From Bacteroidota bacterium (GTDB taxonomy: Bacteria; Bacteroidota; Bacteroidia; UBA8524), in assembly GCA_006226545.1 (NCBI GenBank), contig SBGR01000041.1, positions 1-64,000 of the forward strand: a stretch of 64,000 nt of DNA, given 5' to 3'. Below are positions 26,462 through 34,391 of the stretch, one piece after another. The notes under the pieces are model-generated. The model made no database searches. It saw nothing but the letters and a program-made list of their open reading frames with translations, and had not been told where the DNA came from. Numbering within the stretch: position 1 is the first letter of the stretch; every line of letters begins with the position of its first letter. The position numbers and the translations under genes are program-made.

Positions 26462-27751
26462 ATGCGCTCCTATCAGGAAACCCTGGATTTTCTATTCAGT
26501 CAGCTACCCATGTTTACCCGCATCGGAGCTAGTGCATTCAAAAAAGATTTAGGCAATACTCTCGCACTTTGTGAAGCATTAAATCAACCCCAGTCCAAGT
26601 TTAAAAGTATTCACCTTGCCGGAACTAACGGCAAAGGCAGTAGCTCACACATGTTGGCTTCCATCTTTCAAGAAGCCGGCTATAAAACCGGACTTTATAC
26701 CTCCCCTCACCTGCGCGATTTCAGAGAACGTATTCGCGTGAATGGTGAAATGATTAGCGAGGAAGAAGTGATTGAATTTACCCATCGCTTGAAAAAGGAT
26801 TTTGAGCGAATCAAACCCTCCTTTTTTGAAATGACCGTGGCCATGGCCTTTGATCATTTCGCTCAACACCAGGTAGACATTGCCATCATTGAAACCGGTA
26901 TGGGCGGACGTTTAGATTCAACCAATGTTATCACTCCAGAATTGAGCATCATCACGAATATTGGCTTTGATCACATGGAGTTTTTGGGCGATACCTTACC
27001 AGCCATAGCCGGAGAAAAAGCTGGAATTATAAAGTCTGGCATTCCGGTAGTTATTGGTAAACGCCAGAGCGAATGCGATTTCGTATTTGAACAAAAAGCG
27101 AAAGAGCTGGATGCTCCGCTGGTCTTTGCTAGCGATGTATTTCAGGCCAGACTGCTGCAGCGCGATTACCTCGGACAGGAACTTGAAATCACCCGAAACA
27201 ACCAAGTCTATAAGCGCTTTCATCTCGATTTGCCCGGCACCTACCAGTTGGAAAATTGCTGCACGGTTTTGCAGGCTGTGGAGCTCATCAATCAAGGCAA
27301 GGTATTTCACTTAGGTGATGAAGCCATTGCGAATGGCATCGCTCGAGTTAAACCCAATACCGGATTGCTAGGCCGCTGGCATTGCTTGGCTGAGCAACCC
27401 TTAACACTCTGCGATACGGGACATAATGAAGATGGCATCAAACATATCTTAGCGATGTTGGAAGCTACGCCATACAATAGATTGCATTTTGTGATTGGTA
27501 TGGTTCGCGACAAAGACATCGCTAAAATTCTAACCATGTTGCCCAAAGATGCACAGTACTACTTTACTCAAGCGGCTATACCTAGAGCAATGCCTTACGA
27601 TGAATTTGCTTCAACCGCCCGGGCTTGTGGACTAACCGGCGAGGCTTACCCATCTGTGAAAGAGGCCTATGAAGCGGCCCAGAATGCTGCTGAAAAAGAT
27701 GATTTAGTCTTTGTTGGAGGAAGCACCTTTGTGGTAGCGGAGGTGGTATAA
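26462..27751 (+). CDS. folC: Bifunctional folylpolyglutamate/dihydrofolate synthase
   Basis: The protein has 429 residues. It is a Mur-ligase-like ATP-dependent enzyme that joins glutamate to dihydropteroate and to folates. Signatures are HLAGTNGKGSSSHMLASI (P-loop), GLYTSPHLRDFRERIRVNG, IIETGMGGRLDSTN, ITNIGFDHMEFLGDTL and CDTGHNEDG. Length is normal. It is the last gene of the exbB-exbD-tonB-folC group, a common order in Bacteroidota, and starts 3 nt after tonB. Confidence 0.95.
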   Translation: MRSYQETLDFLFSQLPMFTRIGASAFKKDLGNTLALCEALNQPQSKFKSIHLAGTNGKGSSSHMLASIFQEAGYKTGLYTSPHLRDFRERIRVNGEMISEEEVIEFTHRLKKDFERIKPSFFEMTVAMAFDHFAQHQVDIAIIETGMGGRLDSTNVITPELSIITNIGFDHMEFLGDTLPAIAGEKAGIIKSGIPVVIGKRQSECDFVFEQKAKELDAPLVFASDVFQARLLQRDYLGQELEITRNNQVYKRFHLDLPGTYQLENCCTVLQAVELINQGKVFHLGDEAIANGIARVKPNTGLLGRWHCLAEQPLTLCDTGHNEDGIKHILAMLEATPYNRLHFVIGMVRDKDIAKILTMLPKDAQYYFTQAAIPRAMPYDEFASTARACGLTGEAYPSVKEAYEAAQNAAEKDDLVFVGGSTFVVAEVV

Positions 27752-27755
27752 AGGA

Positions 27756-27840
27756 CAAGTTCCAAAAGCCAAGTTCCAAGCTACAAGTTCCAAGGTACAA
27801 GTTCCAAGCTACAAGCTCAAAGCTCAAAGCTTCAAGTTCA
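27756..27840. repeat. 14-bp tandem repeat and decayed copies
   Basis: Three consecutive 14-bp units CAAGTTCCAAG(C/G)TA occupy 27770-27783, 27784-27797 and 27798-27811. They are flanked by related words (CAAGCTCAAAGCTC, TTCAAGTTCAA). It fills the gap between the convergent folC and gldD genes. Further on (about 27920-27950) TTTTGG, TTTTGAA, TTTTGGAA form another short periodic run. No coding potential. Confidence 0.75.
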
Positions 27841-27961
27841 ATTTTAGAGGATCTAAATAGTGTGTATTCAGCATCCCTCAACTCATTCAGGCAGAGCTAG
27901 AATTTAGACTTCCTTATTTCCGTTTTGGATTTTGAATTTTGGAATTTCTCCCATTCCCTGA

Positions 27962-28534
27962 TCATTTCCAATTTAAGCTTCCGACCATTTCAAGCACGTC
28001 GTCTGACAAATGATTCAGCACCGGGGCAATGGAATCTGCATCGGTATGTTGGTTGAAATACAAGACTCCTCTGAGATAATGCGAAGTGCTATCCGTAACA
28101 TAAAACTGCAAGGACGTAGCTGCATCGCCGGTTAGGCGGTACAACATACCATAAACCCTTTCATCCGGTTTATTGATGGTATTTTCCATGATCTCCTGTG
28201 CCTTGATGGTATGCTTGTAAACCAGGGTTCGGCTGTCTTTCTGCAATTCTTCAAAGCTGAATTCCTGTCCGATAGGCTTATACGTCAAGTGTACAGTTGC
28301 GTTAAACATCGGGTATTGCACGTTGAGCCAACAAGGTTCTGCATTGGCTGAAGAATCGCCCATTACAAATCCGTATTGGGCCACGTTAAAGCTGAACGGG
28401 CAATCGCTAGCAAAGCGCTGGTATTGCGGTTGTGGAATATCGATGTGAAAAAAGGCCTTAGGTCTTGGGGTAAATGTTTCGGTGCACGCAGTCAGTGAAA
28501 TAGCCACAAAGGCTACCAATGCAAGTCTCATCAT
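27962..28534 (-). CDS. gldD: Gliding motility lipoprotein GldD
   Basis: The protein has 190 residues. The lipoprotein signal MMRLALVAFVAISLTAC ends at Cys17. The family features are RPKAFFHIDIP, CPFSFNVAQYG, WLNVQYPMFNATVHLTYK and the C-terminal LRGVLYFN. GldD is needed for gliding and type IX secretion in Flavobacterium; its molecular role is unresolved. It overlaps gldE by 4 nt (ATGA). The order mutY-ssb-gldE-gldD supports the assignment. Confidence 0.92.
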   Translation of the reverse strand: MMRLALVAFVAISLTACTETFTPRPKAFFHIDIPQPQYQRFASDCPFSFNVAQYGFVMGDSSANAEPCWLNVQYPMFNATVHLTYKPIGQEFSFEELQKDSRTLVYKHTIKAQEIMENTINKPDERVYGMLYRLTGDAATSLQFYVTDSTSHYLRGVLYFNQHTDADSIAPVLNHLSDDVLEMVGSLNWK

Positions 28535-29892
28535 GATTCTTCTTCTCCTTCTCTTTCAGGTAACACCATTTTAACCCTTTTTATTCTACGGCGATCGGCA
28601 GATTCCACCACAAATTCGTAATCCTTGTGTTTAATTCGCGCACCAATATTGGGTATTTTACCTTCCATCTCAATGAGCATACCGCCTAACGTATCAGCAT
28701 CACCTTTGGCGTCTTCAAAGTCATCAATGGCTGTATCCGTAATTCGGCAGATGTCGTGAAGCAAGGTTTTGCCTTCAAAAACATAGGTGAGTTCGTCGAG
28801 TTTAGAGTAGGCAAAATCATCTTCGTCAAACTCATCCTTTATCTCGCCAAAAACTTCCTCTAAAACATCTTCCATCGTTACCAAGCCACTGGTTCCGCCG
28901 TATTCATCTACCACAATGGCCATGTGAACCCGTTTCTCTTGAAATTCATTCATGAGGTCGTCAAGTTTCTTCGATTCCGGCACGAAATAAGGCTGACGCA
29001 ATACGCTTTGCCAATCAAATTCTGTTTGACGAATATGTGGAATCAAATCTTTGATGTAGAGGATACCTATCACGTTATCAAAGCTATCGCGGAAAACAGG
29101 CACGCGAGAATAGCCCCATTCTTGGATCTTACTCAGCACCTCTGCATAGGTTAAATCTGCATCCAATGAAACCACGTCGAGTCTTGAACGCATAATTTGC
29201 TTAGCCGGTATATTCCCAAAGTTTACAATGCCTTTCAGAATCTCTTTTTCATCGTCAGATGGATCGTTGTCCGTGGTAATATCAATCGCCTGGTTGAGAT
29301 CGTCTAGCGACATCTGATGTCCTTTTTTACGCAATTTGCGGTCGAGCACGTTGGTGGAATTCTCCAAAACAAAAACCAGTGGGCTGAAGATTTTGGAAAG
29401 CCAATAAAGTGGCAATGCCATCATTCTAGCGATACGCAAGTTTTGAGCGGTAGCATAGACCTTGGGAAATACCTCACCAAATAGTACCAAGATTAAGGTA
29501 ACTACTACAGCCTGTAGCACAAAGCCCAATTGGGGTGACGCTGAAAAATCGAATATGGTTTGATTGAATAGGAAGGTCGAGAAGAAGACGATACTTACAT
29601 TCACAAAGTTATTGGCAATCAAGATGGTTGCTAGAAGTCGTTTGTGGTTGTAAAGCAAGTCTAGAATGGTTCTCGATGTTTTATCATCGGTTTCGCGAAG
29701 CTCTTTCATCACTTGGGGTCCAAGCGAGAACATGGCGTTTTCAGATGCTGAAAACAAGGCTGAACAAACAATCAACACCAAGATACCCAAGAGTATGAAG
29801 GTGAAATTTGTCCAATCGGCAGGAAGGGCGTCGCTGCGTATGATGCTTAGAATAAGCGGTATATGACTACTGTCTCCCGGGGGAATGTCCAT
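28531..29892 (-). CDS. gldE: GldE, CNNM/CorC-type membrane protein
   Basis: The protein has 453 residues. A DUF21/CNNM transmembrane domain comes first (about 25-200; SALFSASENAMFSLGP, VLFGEVFPKVYA), then a CBS pair (about 215-340; MRSRLDVVSLDADLTYAEVL, VDEYGGTSGLVTMEDVLEE), then the C-terminal CorC_HlyC domain (about 355-445; DTLGGMLIEMEGKIPNIG). The CNNM/CorC family is linked to Mg2+ efflux; GldE supports gliding and T9SS function together with GldD. The 4-nt overlap with gldD indicates coupled translation. Confidence 0.92.
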   Translation of the reverse strand: MDIPPGDSSHIPLILSIIRSDALPADWTNFTFILLGILVLIVCSALFSASENAMFSLGPQVMKELRETDDKTSRTILDLLYNHKRLLATILIANNFVNVSIVFFSTFLFNQTIFDFSASPQLGFVLQAVVVTLILVLFGEVFPKVYATAQNLRIARMMALPLYWLSKIFSPLVFVLENSTNVLDRKLRKKGHQMSLDDLNQAIDITTDNDPSDDEKEILKGIVNFGNIPAKQIMRSRLDVVSLDADLTYAEVLSKIQEWGYSRVPVFRDSFDNVIGILYIKDLIPHIRQTEFDWQSVLRQPYFVPESKKLDDLMNEFQEKRVHMAIVVDEYGGTSGLVTMEDVLEEVFGEIKDEFDEDDFAYSKLDELTYVFEGKTLLHDICRITDTAIDDFEDAKGDADTLGGMLIEMEGKIPNIGARIKHKDYEFVVESADRRRIKRVKMVLPEREGEEES

Positions 29893-29920
29893 TTAGTTTA
29901 CGTGGTACGTGGCAAAGTTA

Positions 29921-30349
29921 TTAAAACGGCAGGTCATCTGTATCAGAATTCATGTCGGATTGTGATTCCTGGTATGGATTTCCTTCTTTGTTTTCCGAAC
30001 GTGATTCGCCGGAACCGCCGCCTGTATTGAGGAAAGTCATAACATTAGCCCGAATAATTTTATTGGAACGTTCTTGTCCGCTTTCTTTGTCTGTCCAGGA
30101 ATTGGTTCTGATTTTTCCTTCCAGGTAAAGCAATTTTCCTTTCACCACATACTTTTCTGCAGTGCGGGCTAGGTCGTCCCACATTTCAATATTATGCCAT
30201 TCTGTAAGTTCTTGTCTATTACCCGAACGATCGCGGTAGTATTCTTTCGTAGCGAGCGAAAAGTTGGCCACTACACGTTGGTTTTCTAAGTGACGAACTT
30301 CCGGATCTCGGCCCACATTGCCAATGAGAATGACTTTATTTACTGACAT
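29921..30349 (-). CDS. ssb: Single-stranded DNA-binding protein
   Basis: The protein has 142 residues. An N-terminal OB fold (MSVNKVILIGNVGRDPEVRH, WHNIEMWDDLARTAEKYV, GKLLYLEGKIRT) precedes a Gly/Ser/Asn/Gln-rich tail ending in the acidic tip DDLPF, the site where SSB recruits repair and replication proteins. It starts inside mutY (14-nt overlap). Confidence 0.96.
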   Translation of the reverse strand: MSVNKVILIGNVGRDPEVRHLENQRVVANFSLATKEYYRDRSGNRQELTEWHNIEMWDDLARTAEKYVVKGKLLYLEGKIRTNSWTDKESGQERSNKIIRANVMTFLNTGGGSGESRSENKEGNPYQESQSDMNSDTDDLPF

Positions 30350-31385
30350 AGAATTCCCTCCAATAGTTATCGAGCAAGCGAGGAACAGGATACGTTTCCC
30401 ATTCAGCCTCCCCTATCTCAAATATATCATTTTTCAGGTCTCCTAGCGGAGCGGCCAACTCAATTTGCCAAATTTTCGCTTCAATCTTTCTATGCGAAAG
30501 CAAATGTTGCATTGCAACGGTTTCAGTGATGGTAAACTTCGCTAGATGATACCGTTCAATTAACTGCTTTTTTAGCGATGAAGTGGTCAATTCTTCGCTC
30601 GACTCATACAGAGGGAATTGATAAAGACCTTTCCAGATGGAGCTGGAATCTCTTTTTTGAATGTACAACCGATCTTGATAACGGAAATGCAGAAAATTCA
30701 GGTAGATCGTTTTGACCTTTGTTTTAGTGGCCTTAACAGGAAGTTCTGCTACCCTATTCTGCTTTAACGCAAGGCAATAGTGATTCACCGGGCAAGCGTC
30801 GCATTGCATTTGTTTGGGCGTGCAGATTAATGCCCCCATTTCCATCATGGCTTGGTTGAATTCATCGGCCTTACCTTGAGGCATCAGTTGTTCTGCTATC
30901 GCTTTAAATTCATTGTGCGCCGCAGAAGAAGGTATTGGCGTACCAATGGCATACAAACGACTTAAAAAGCGGTAGACGTTTCCATCCACTACGGCTACGG
31001 CTTCATTGTAAGCAAAGGATGCGATGGCTGCCGCGGTATAGGGGCCAACACCCGGCAAGTTCAGCAACTCAGCGTAGTTACTTGGAAATACGCCTTCACA
31101 CTGCTTCACAATATACTTGGCTGCCTTTTGCAGGTTTCGCGCTCTGCTGTAATAACCTAGTCCTTGCCAAAGCTTAAGAACCTTGTCTTCACTGGCCGAT
31201 GCAAGATCTTGAACAGTAGGAAAAGCTTCTATAAATCGGTTGAAATAGGGTAAGCCCTGCTCCACGCGTGTTTGTTGTAAAATTATTTCTGATAGCCAAA
31301 TGGCATAAGGATCACGCGTATTTCGCCAAGGTAAATCGCGTTTATGTATTGAATACCAATGAAGTAAATCTAATCCTATTCCCAT
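30336..31385 (-). CDS. mutY: A/G-specific adenine DNA glycosylase
   Basis: The protein has 349 residues. It removes adenine mispaired with 8-oxoguanine. The HhH-GPD core has LPGVGPYTAAAIASFAYNE followed by AVVDGNV with the catalytic Asp, plus SEIILQQTRVEQ near the N-terminus. The iron-sulfur cluster loop has perfect C-x6-C-x2-C-x5-C spacing (ICTPKQMQCDACPVNHYC). The C-terminal NUDIX-like domain that recognises 8-oxoG is present (about 225-345). It heads the mutY-ssb-gldE-gldD group. Confidence 0.96.
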   Translation of the reverse strand: MGIGLDLLHWYSIHKRDLPWRNTRDPYAIWLSEIILQQTRVEQGLPYFNRFIEAFPTVQDLASASEDKVLKLWQGLGYYSRARNLQKAAKYIVKQCEGVFPSNYAELLNLPGVGPYTAAAIASFAYNEAVAVVDGNVYRFLSRLYAIGTPIPSSAAHNEFKAIAEQLMPQGKADEFNQAMMEMGALICTPKQMQCDACPVNHYCLALKQNRVAELPVKATKTKVKTIYLNFLHFRYQDRLYIQKRDSSSIWKGLYQFPLYESSEELTTSSLKKQLIERYHLAKFTITETVAMQHLLSHRKIEAKIWQIELAAPLGDLKNDIFEIGEAEWETYPVPRLLDNYWREFYVSK

Positions 31386-31456
31386 TCTTAAAAGTCTATT
31401 TGCTCAAAATCAATAAACAAAAGAAAGCAAGACCTGTTTAATCTGCACAGAAACAC

Positions 31457-31464
31457 TAAATTTG
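31457..31464 (+). promoter_or_regulatory. -7 box of the HU-TPR-rng operon
   Basis: TAAATTTG matches TAnnTTTG, 52 nt before the HU start codon. No clear -33 element. Confidence 0.5.
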
Positions 31465-31516
31465 TAGCCCGAAAATTAGGGAATAATCATTCAAAGCAAC
31501 TGATATACAGATAATT

Positions 31517-31822
31517 ATGACTAAAGCTGATGTAATCAACGAAATCGTTAATCGTACAGGTATTGGAAAAGCTGAGGTGCAGCAGACCATCGAAACCTTC
31601 TTCAAGGTAATGAAGACCTCTATGATTGAAGGCAATAATATTTATTTCCGTGGTTTCGGAAGCTTCGTATTGAAGAAAAGAGCTAAGAAAATTGCCCGTA
31701 ACATCTCAAAAAATACGGCAATGGAAATTCCGGCTCACTTCATTCCGAAGTTCAAACCGGCCAAAACCTTTGCAGATAAAGTTAAGAAAAGCGAAGCTTC
31801 CAAAGCGCTTTTGAAAGACTAA
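31517..31822 (+). CDS. HU family DNA-binding protein
   Basis: The protein has 101 residues. It follows the HU/IHF fold: MTKADVINEIVNRTGIGKAE, IYFRGFGSFVLKKRAKKIAR and NISKNTAMEIPAHFIPKFKP with the proline-containing DNA-binding arm. The C-terminal extension of about 10 residues beyond normal HU length is lysine-rich (KVKKSEASKALLKD). It overlaps the TPR gene by one base (TAATG). Confidence 0.94.
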   Translation: MTKADVINEIVNRTGIGKAEVQQTIETFFKVMKTSMIEGNNIYFRGFGSFVLKKRAKKIARNISKNTAMEIPAHFIPKFKPAKTFADKVKKSEASKALLKD

Positions 31823-32649
31823 TGCAAAACAAAAAGATTCTGGCCGCACTAATTGGTGCGGCCTGTTTACTCATCGTCTTTGTACTCAGTAAAAAGCACC
31901 TCAACAAAGACAGTCAGCTTATCGAGCCGGTAGCGCAGGTTACCATGCATTCGGAAGTCAGCTGGGAAGATATCCTCGGACATTTCAACGAGGAAGCGCA
32001 ACTTCCCAATACCATTGCCATGCTATTGGGCGACTCTATGCAACTCGAGATTAAGGATACCGGTTATATCAATACCAGCATCGAATTCTGCTATAAAAAC
32101 CAATACTTTCTTCCGGCTGCCTTCATTCAGTTGAAAAAAGCCCGTCTAGTAAAGGATTTAACGTCGTGGATCAAAGCAACCGAATCCATACATACGCTTG
32201 GTATGATGGAACAGGATACCTCATTGAGAAGCTTCATGATGGCGCAAGTTATTAGCAGCAGCAATGAGATTCTTGGATTGGATGCAGAAAACATGAAAGG
32301 CCATTTATACCAGGCCTTAGCCTTAGCTGACAAACGTGAAACTATGATGAACGCTGTTCCTCATTTATTGAGCGTGGTGAGAACAGATGAAAACAACATT
32401 CCCGCTCTCTATACTTTAGGACTCTTAAGCATTGAAAGTGGGCAGCTTGACAAGGCGTTGCAGAGATTTGAAAAATTAGTATCTTTGCAGCCCTCCAACC
32501 CTGAATACCATTTAAGGTTGGCTTCAGTTTACGAGCAAACTGGCAATAAATCAGATGCTTTAAAGCATTATGAGCGATGTTTAGCCCTGACAACTGATAA
32601 TCCTGCGATGCAGGAAGAATTAAAACAGATTATAACTAATTTAAAATAA
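31822..32649 (+). CDS. Membrane-anchored TPR protein
   Basis: The protein has 275 residues. An N-terminal transmembrane segment (about 7-24, ILAALIGAACLLIVFVLS) anchors a helical domain. TPR repeats are clearest at about 190-265 (PALYTLGLLSIESGQLDKAL, EYHLRLASVYEQTGNKSDAL). Its role is unknown, but its place between HU and the RNase G gene is a recurrent Bacteroidota arrangement. Coupled to the HU gene by one base. Confidence 0.85.
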   Translation: MQNKKILAALIGAACLLIVFVLSKKHLNKDSQLIEPVAQVTMHSEVSWEDILGHFNEEAQLPNTIAMLLGDSMQLEIKDTGYINTSIEFCYKNQYFLPAAFIQLKKARLVKDLTSWIKATESIHTLGMMEQDTSLRSFMMAQVISSSNEILGLDAENMKGHLYQALALADKRETMMNAVPHLLSVVRTDENNIPALYTLGLLSIESGQLDKALQRFEKLVSLQPSNPEYHLRLASVYEQTGNKSDALKHYERCLALTTDNPAMQEELKQIITNLK

Positions 32650-32656
32650 TAAAGCT

Positions 32657-32746
32657 ATGCCAAGCGGAAAGAAAAGAAAAAGACATAAGATCGCAACTCA
32701 CAAGCGCAAGAAAAGATTGAGAAAAAACAGACATAAGAAAAAATAG
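32657..32746 (+). CDS. AURKAIP1/COX24-domain mini-protein, predicted small-subunit ribosomal protein
   Basis: This 29-residue, extremely basic protein starts MPSGKKRKRHKIATHKRKKR and continues to the TAG at 32744-32746; more than half of its residues are Lys, Arg or His. It matches the AURKAIP1/COX24 (mS38/bS22-like) mini-proteins annotated in Bacteroidota. By homology it should bind 16S rRNA in the small subunit. It lies 7 nt after the TPR gene and 31 nt before rng, in the same operon. It is far shorter than usual gene-calling cut-offs. Confidence 0.85.
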   Translation: MPSGKKRKRHKIATHKRKKRLRKNRHKKK

Positions 32747-32777
32747 TCTGTCGGTTCCATAGCTTAATGCACTTCTC

Positions 32778-34331
32778 GTGACGAACGAATTAATTATTAA
32801 CTCAGATTCGTCCGGGGTTTGGATCGCTCTACTCAGAGATAAAAAGCTTGTAGAACTTCACCAGGAAAAGCATTCGAATAATTTTTCTGTTGGAGACATC
32901 TATCTGGGACAGGTTCGTAAGATCATGTCCGGTTTAAATGCAGCCTTTGTTAACGTAGGTTATGAAAAGGATGCATTTTTGCATTATCACGATTTAGGTC
33001 CTCAGATACGCTCCTTAAACAAGTTTACAAAAGCTCGTTTACAAGGAGGACAAAAAGAAGACAAGCTAACTGATTTCCAATTAGAACCGGAAATCGTAAA
33101 AACTGGTAAAATAGATCAGGTTCTGAACAAGAACCAGCAGATACTGGTTCAAATACAGAAAGAACCTATTTCCAGCAAAGGACCCCGGATTAGTTCCGAA
33201 TTGTCATTGGCCGGACGGTATATGATTCTTGTACCATTCGCCAACCAAATTTCCATTTCCAAAAAGATAAAGTCTTTCGAAGAACGAAACAGACTGCGCA
33301 ATCTGGCCTTGAGTATTAAACCGGCCAATTTCGGTCTGATTATTCGTACCGTAGCGGAAGGAAAGCCAGTGGCCGACCTTCACAAGGACTTAATGATTCT
33401 TCAGGAGAAATGGGCGGAAATCCACCGCAACCTGGCTTCAGCGAAGCCTCCTGTGCGTATTCTTAGTGAAATAGATCGCTCCTCTACTATGATACGCGAC
33501 CTGATGAACGACAACTTCGCCAATATTGTGGTGAATGATCAGGTCTTGTATGAGGACATCAAATCATACGTTAGACAGGTATCACCTGATGCAGAAAAAA
33601 TTGTTAAGCTGCACCAGGGTAAACAGCCCATCTTTGATCAGTTCAGCATCAATAAACAGATCAAGGCCCTGTTCGGTAAAAACGTTTCCTTACAAGGAGG
33701 TTCTTACTTGGTTATTGAGCATACGGAAGCTTTACACGTAATTGATGTAAACAGTGGCAGCAAAGCCACCAGTGATGCAGACCAAGAAGCAAACGCCCTA
33801 ATGGTCAACGTAGAGGCTGCCGAAGAGATTGCACGCCAATTAAGGCTACGCGATATGGGTGGAATTATCGTGGTTGACTTTATTGACCAACGTACGCCTC
33901 AGAACCGTAAAAAGGTTTATGAAAAGCTAAAAGAAGAAATGAGTAAGGATCGTGCTAAGCACACCATCCTTCCAATGTCGAAATTTGGCTTGATACAAAT
34001 AACACGTCAAAGGGTAAGACCGGAGATGAACATTGTTACTGCAGAACAATGCCCTATGTGCAAAGGCAGTGGCGAAGTGAACTCCAGCATTCTTATCGTA
34101 GATGAAATTGAACAGAAATTAGCTTACCTGATTCAGACCTTAAATCTGACGAAAATCAGCATTACTGCGCATCCTTATATTAGCGCATTTATCAACAAAG
34201 GCTTATTGCTTTCCAAACGTTGGAACTGGGCTTGGAAATACAAATGCTGGTTAACGGTAACACCAGATCAATCGTACCACATGGGTGAATACTACTTCAT
34301 CAATGAGGTAGGAGAAGAAATTATCCTTTAA
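32778..34331 (+). CDS. rng: Ribonuclease E/G family endoribonuclease (RNase G)
   Basis: The protein has 517 residues. An S1 domain lies near the N-terminus (VGDIYLGQVRKIMSGLNAAF, KDAFLHYHDL). The RNase E/G catalytic core includes VIDVNSG with a catalytic Asp, and MGGIIVVDFIDQR with the second Asp. The zinc-link region CPMCKGSGEV follows. Length fits RNase G (about 490-520), without the long C-terminal scaffold of RNase E. The start is GTG, which gives the conserved NELIINS N-terminus. It follows the ribosomal mini-gene. Confidence 0.95.
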   Translation: MTNELIINSDSSGVWIALLRDKKLVELHQEKHSNNFSVGDIYLGQVRKIMSGLNAAFVNVGYEKDAFLHYHDLGPQIRSLNKFTKARLQGGQKEDKLTDFQLEPEIVKTGKIDQVLNKNQQILVQIQKEPISSKGPRISSELSLAGRYMILVPFANQISISKKIKSFEERNRLRNLALSIKPANFGLIIRTVAEGKPVADLHKDLMILQEKWAEIHRNLASAKPPVRILSEIDRSSTMIRDLMNDNFANIVVNDQVLYEDIKSYVRQVSPDAEKIVKLHQGKQPIFDQFSINKQIKALFGKNVSLQGGSYLVIEHTEALHVIDVNSGSKATSDADQEANALMVNVEAAEEIARQLRLRDMGGIIVVDFIDQRTPQNRKKVYEKLKEEMSKDRAKHTILPMSKFGLIQITRQRVRPEMNIVTAEQCPMCKGSGEVNSSILIVDEIEQKLAYLIQTLNLTKISITAHPYISAFINKGLLLSKRWNWAWKYKCWLTVTPDQSYHMGEYYFINEVGEEIIL

Positions 34332-34333
34332 CA

Positions 34334-34360
34334 AAAAAGCCGGCGCTAAGCCGGCTTTTT
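34334..34360. terminator. Bidirectional terminator between rng and the PKD gene
   Basis: AAAAAGCCGGC (34334-34344), loop GCTAA, GCCGGCTTTTT (34350-34360). The A-run and T-run on the two sides let it stop transcripts from both directions. Confidence 0.93.
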
Positions 34361-34391
34361 CATTGTGGGTATTTCAATCTTTAAAATTTCC

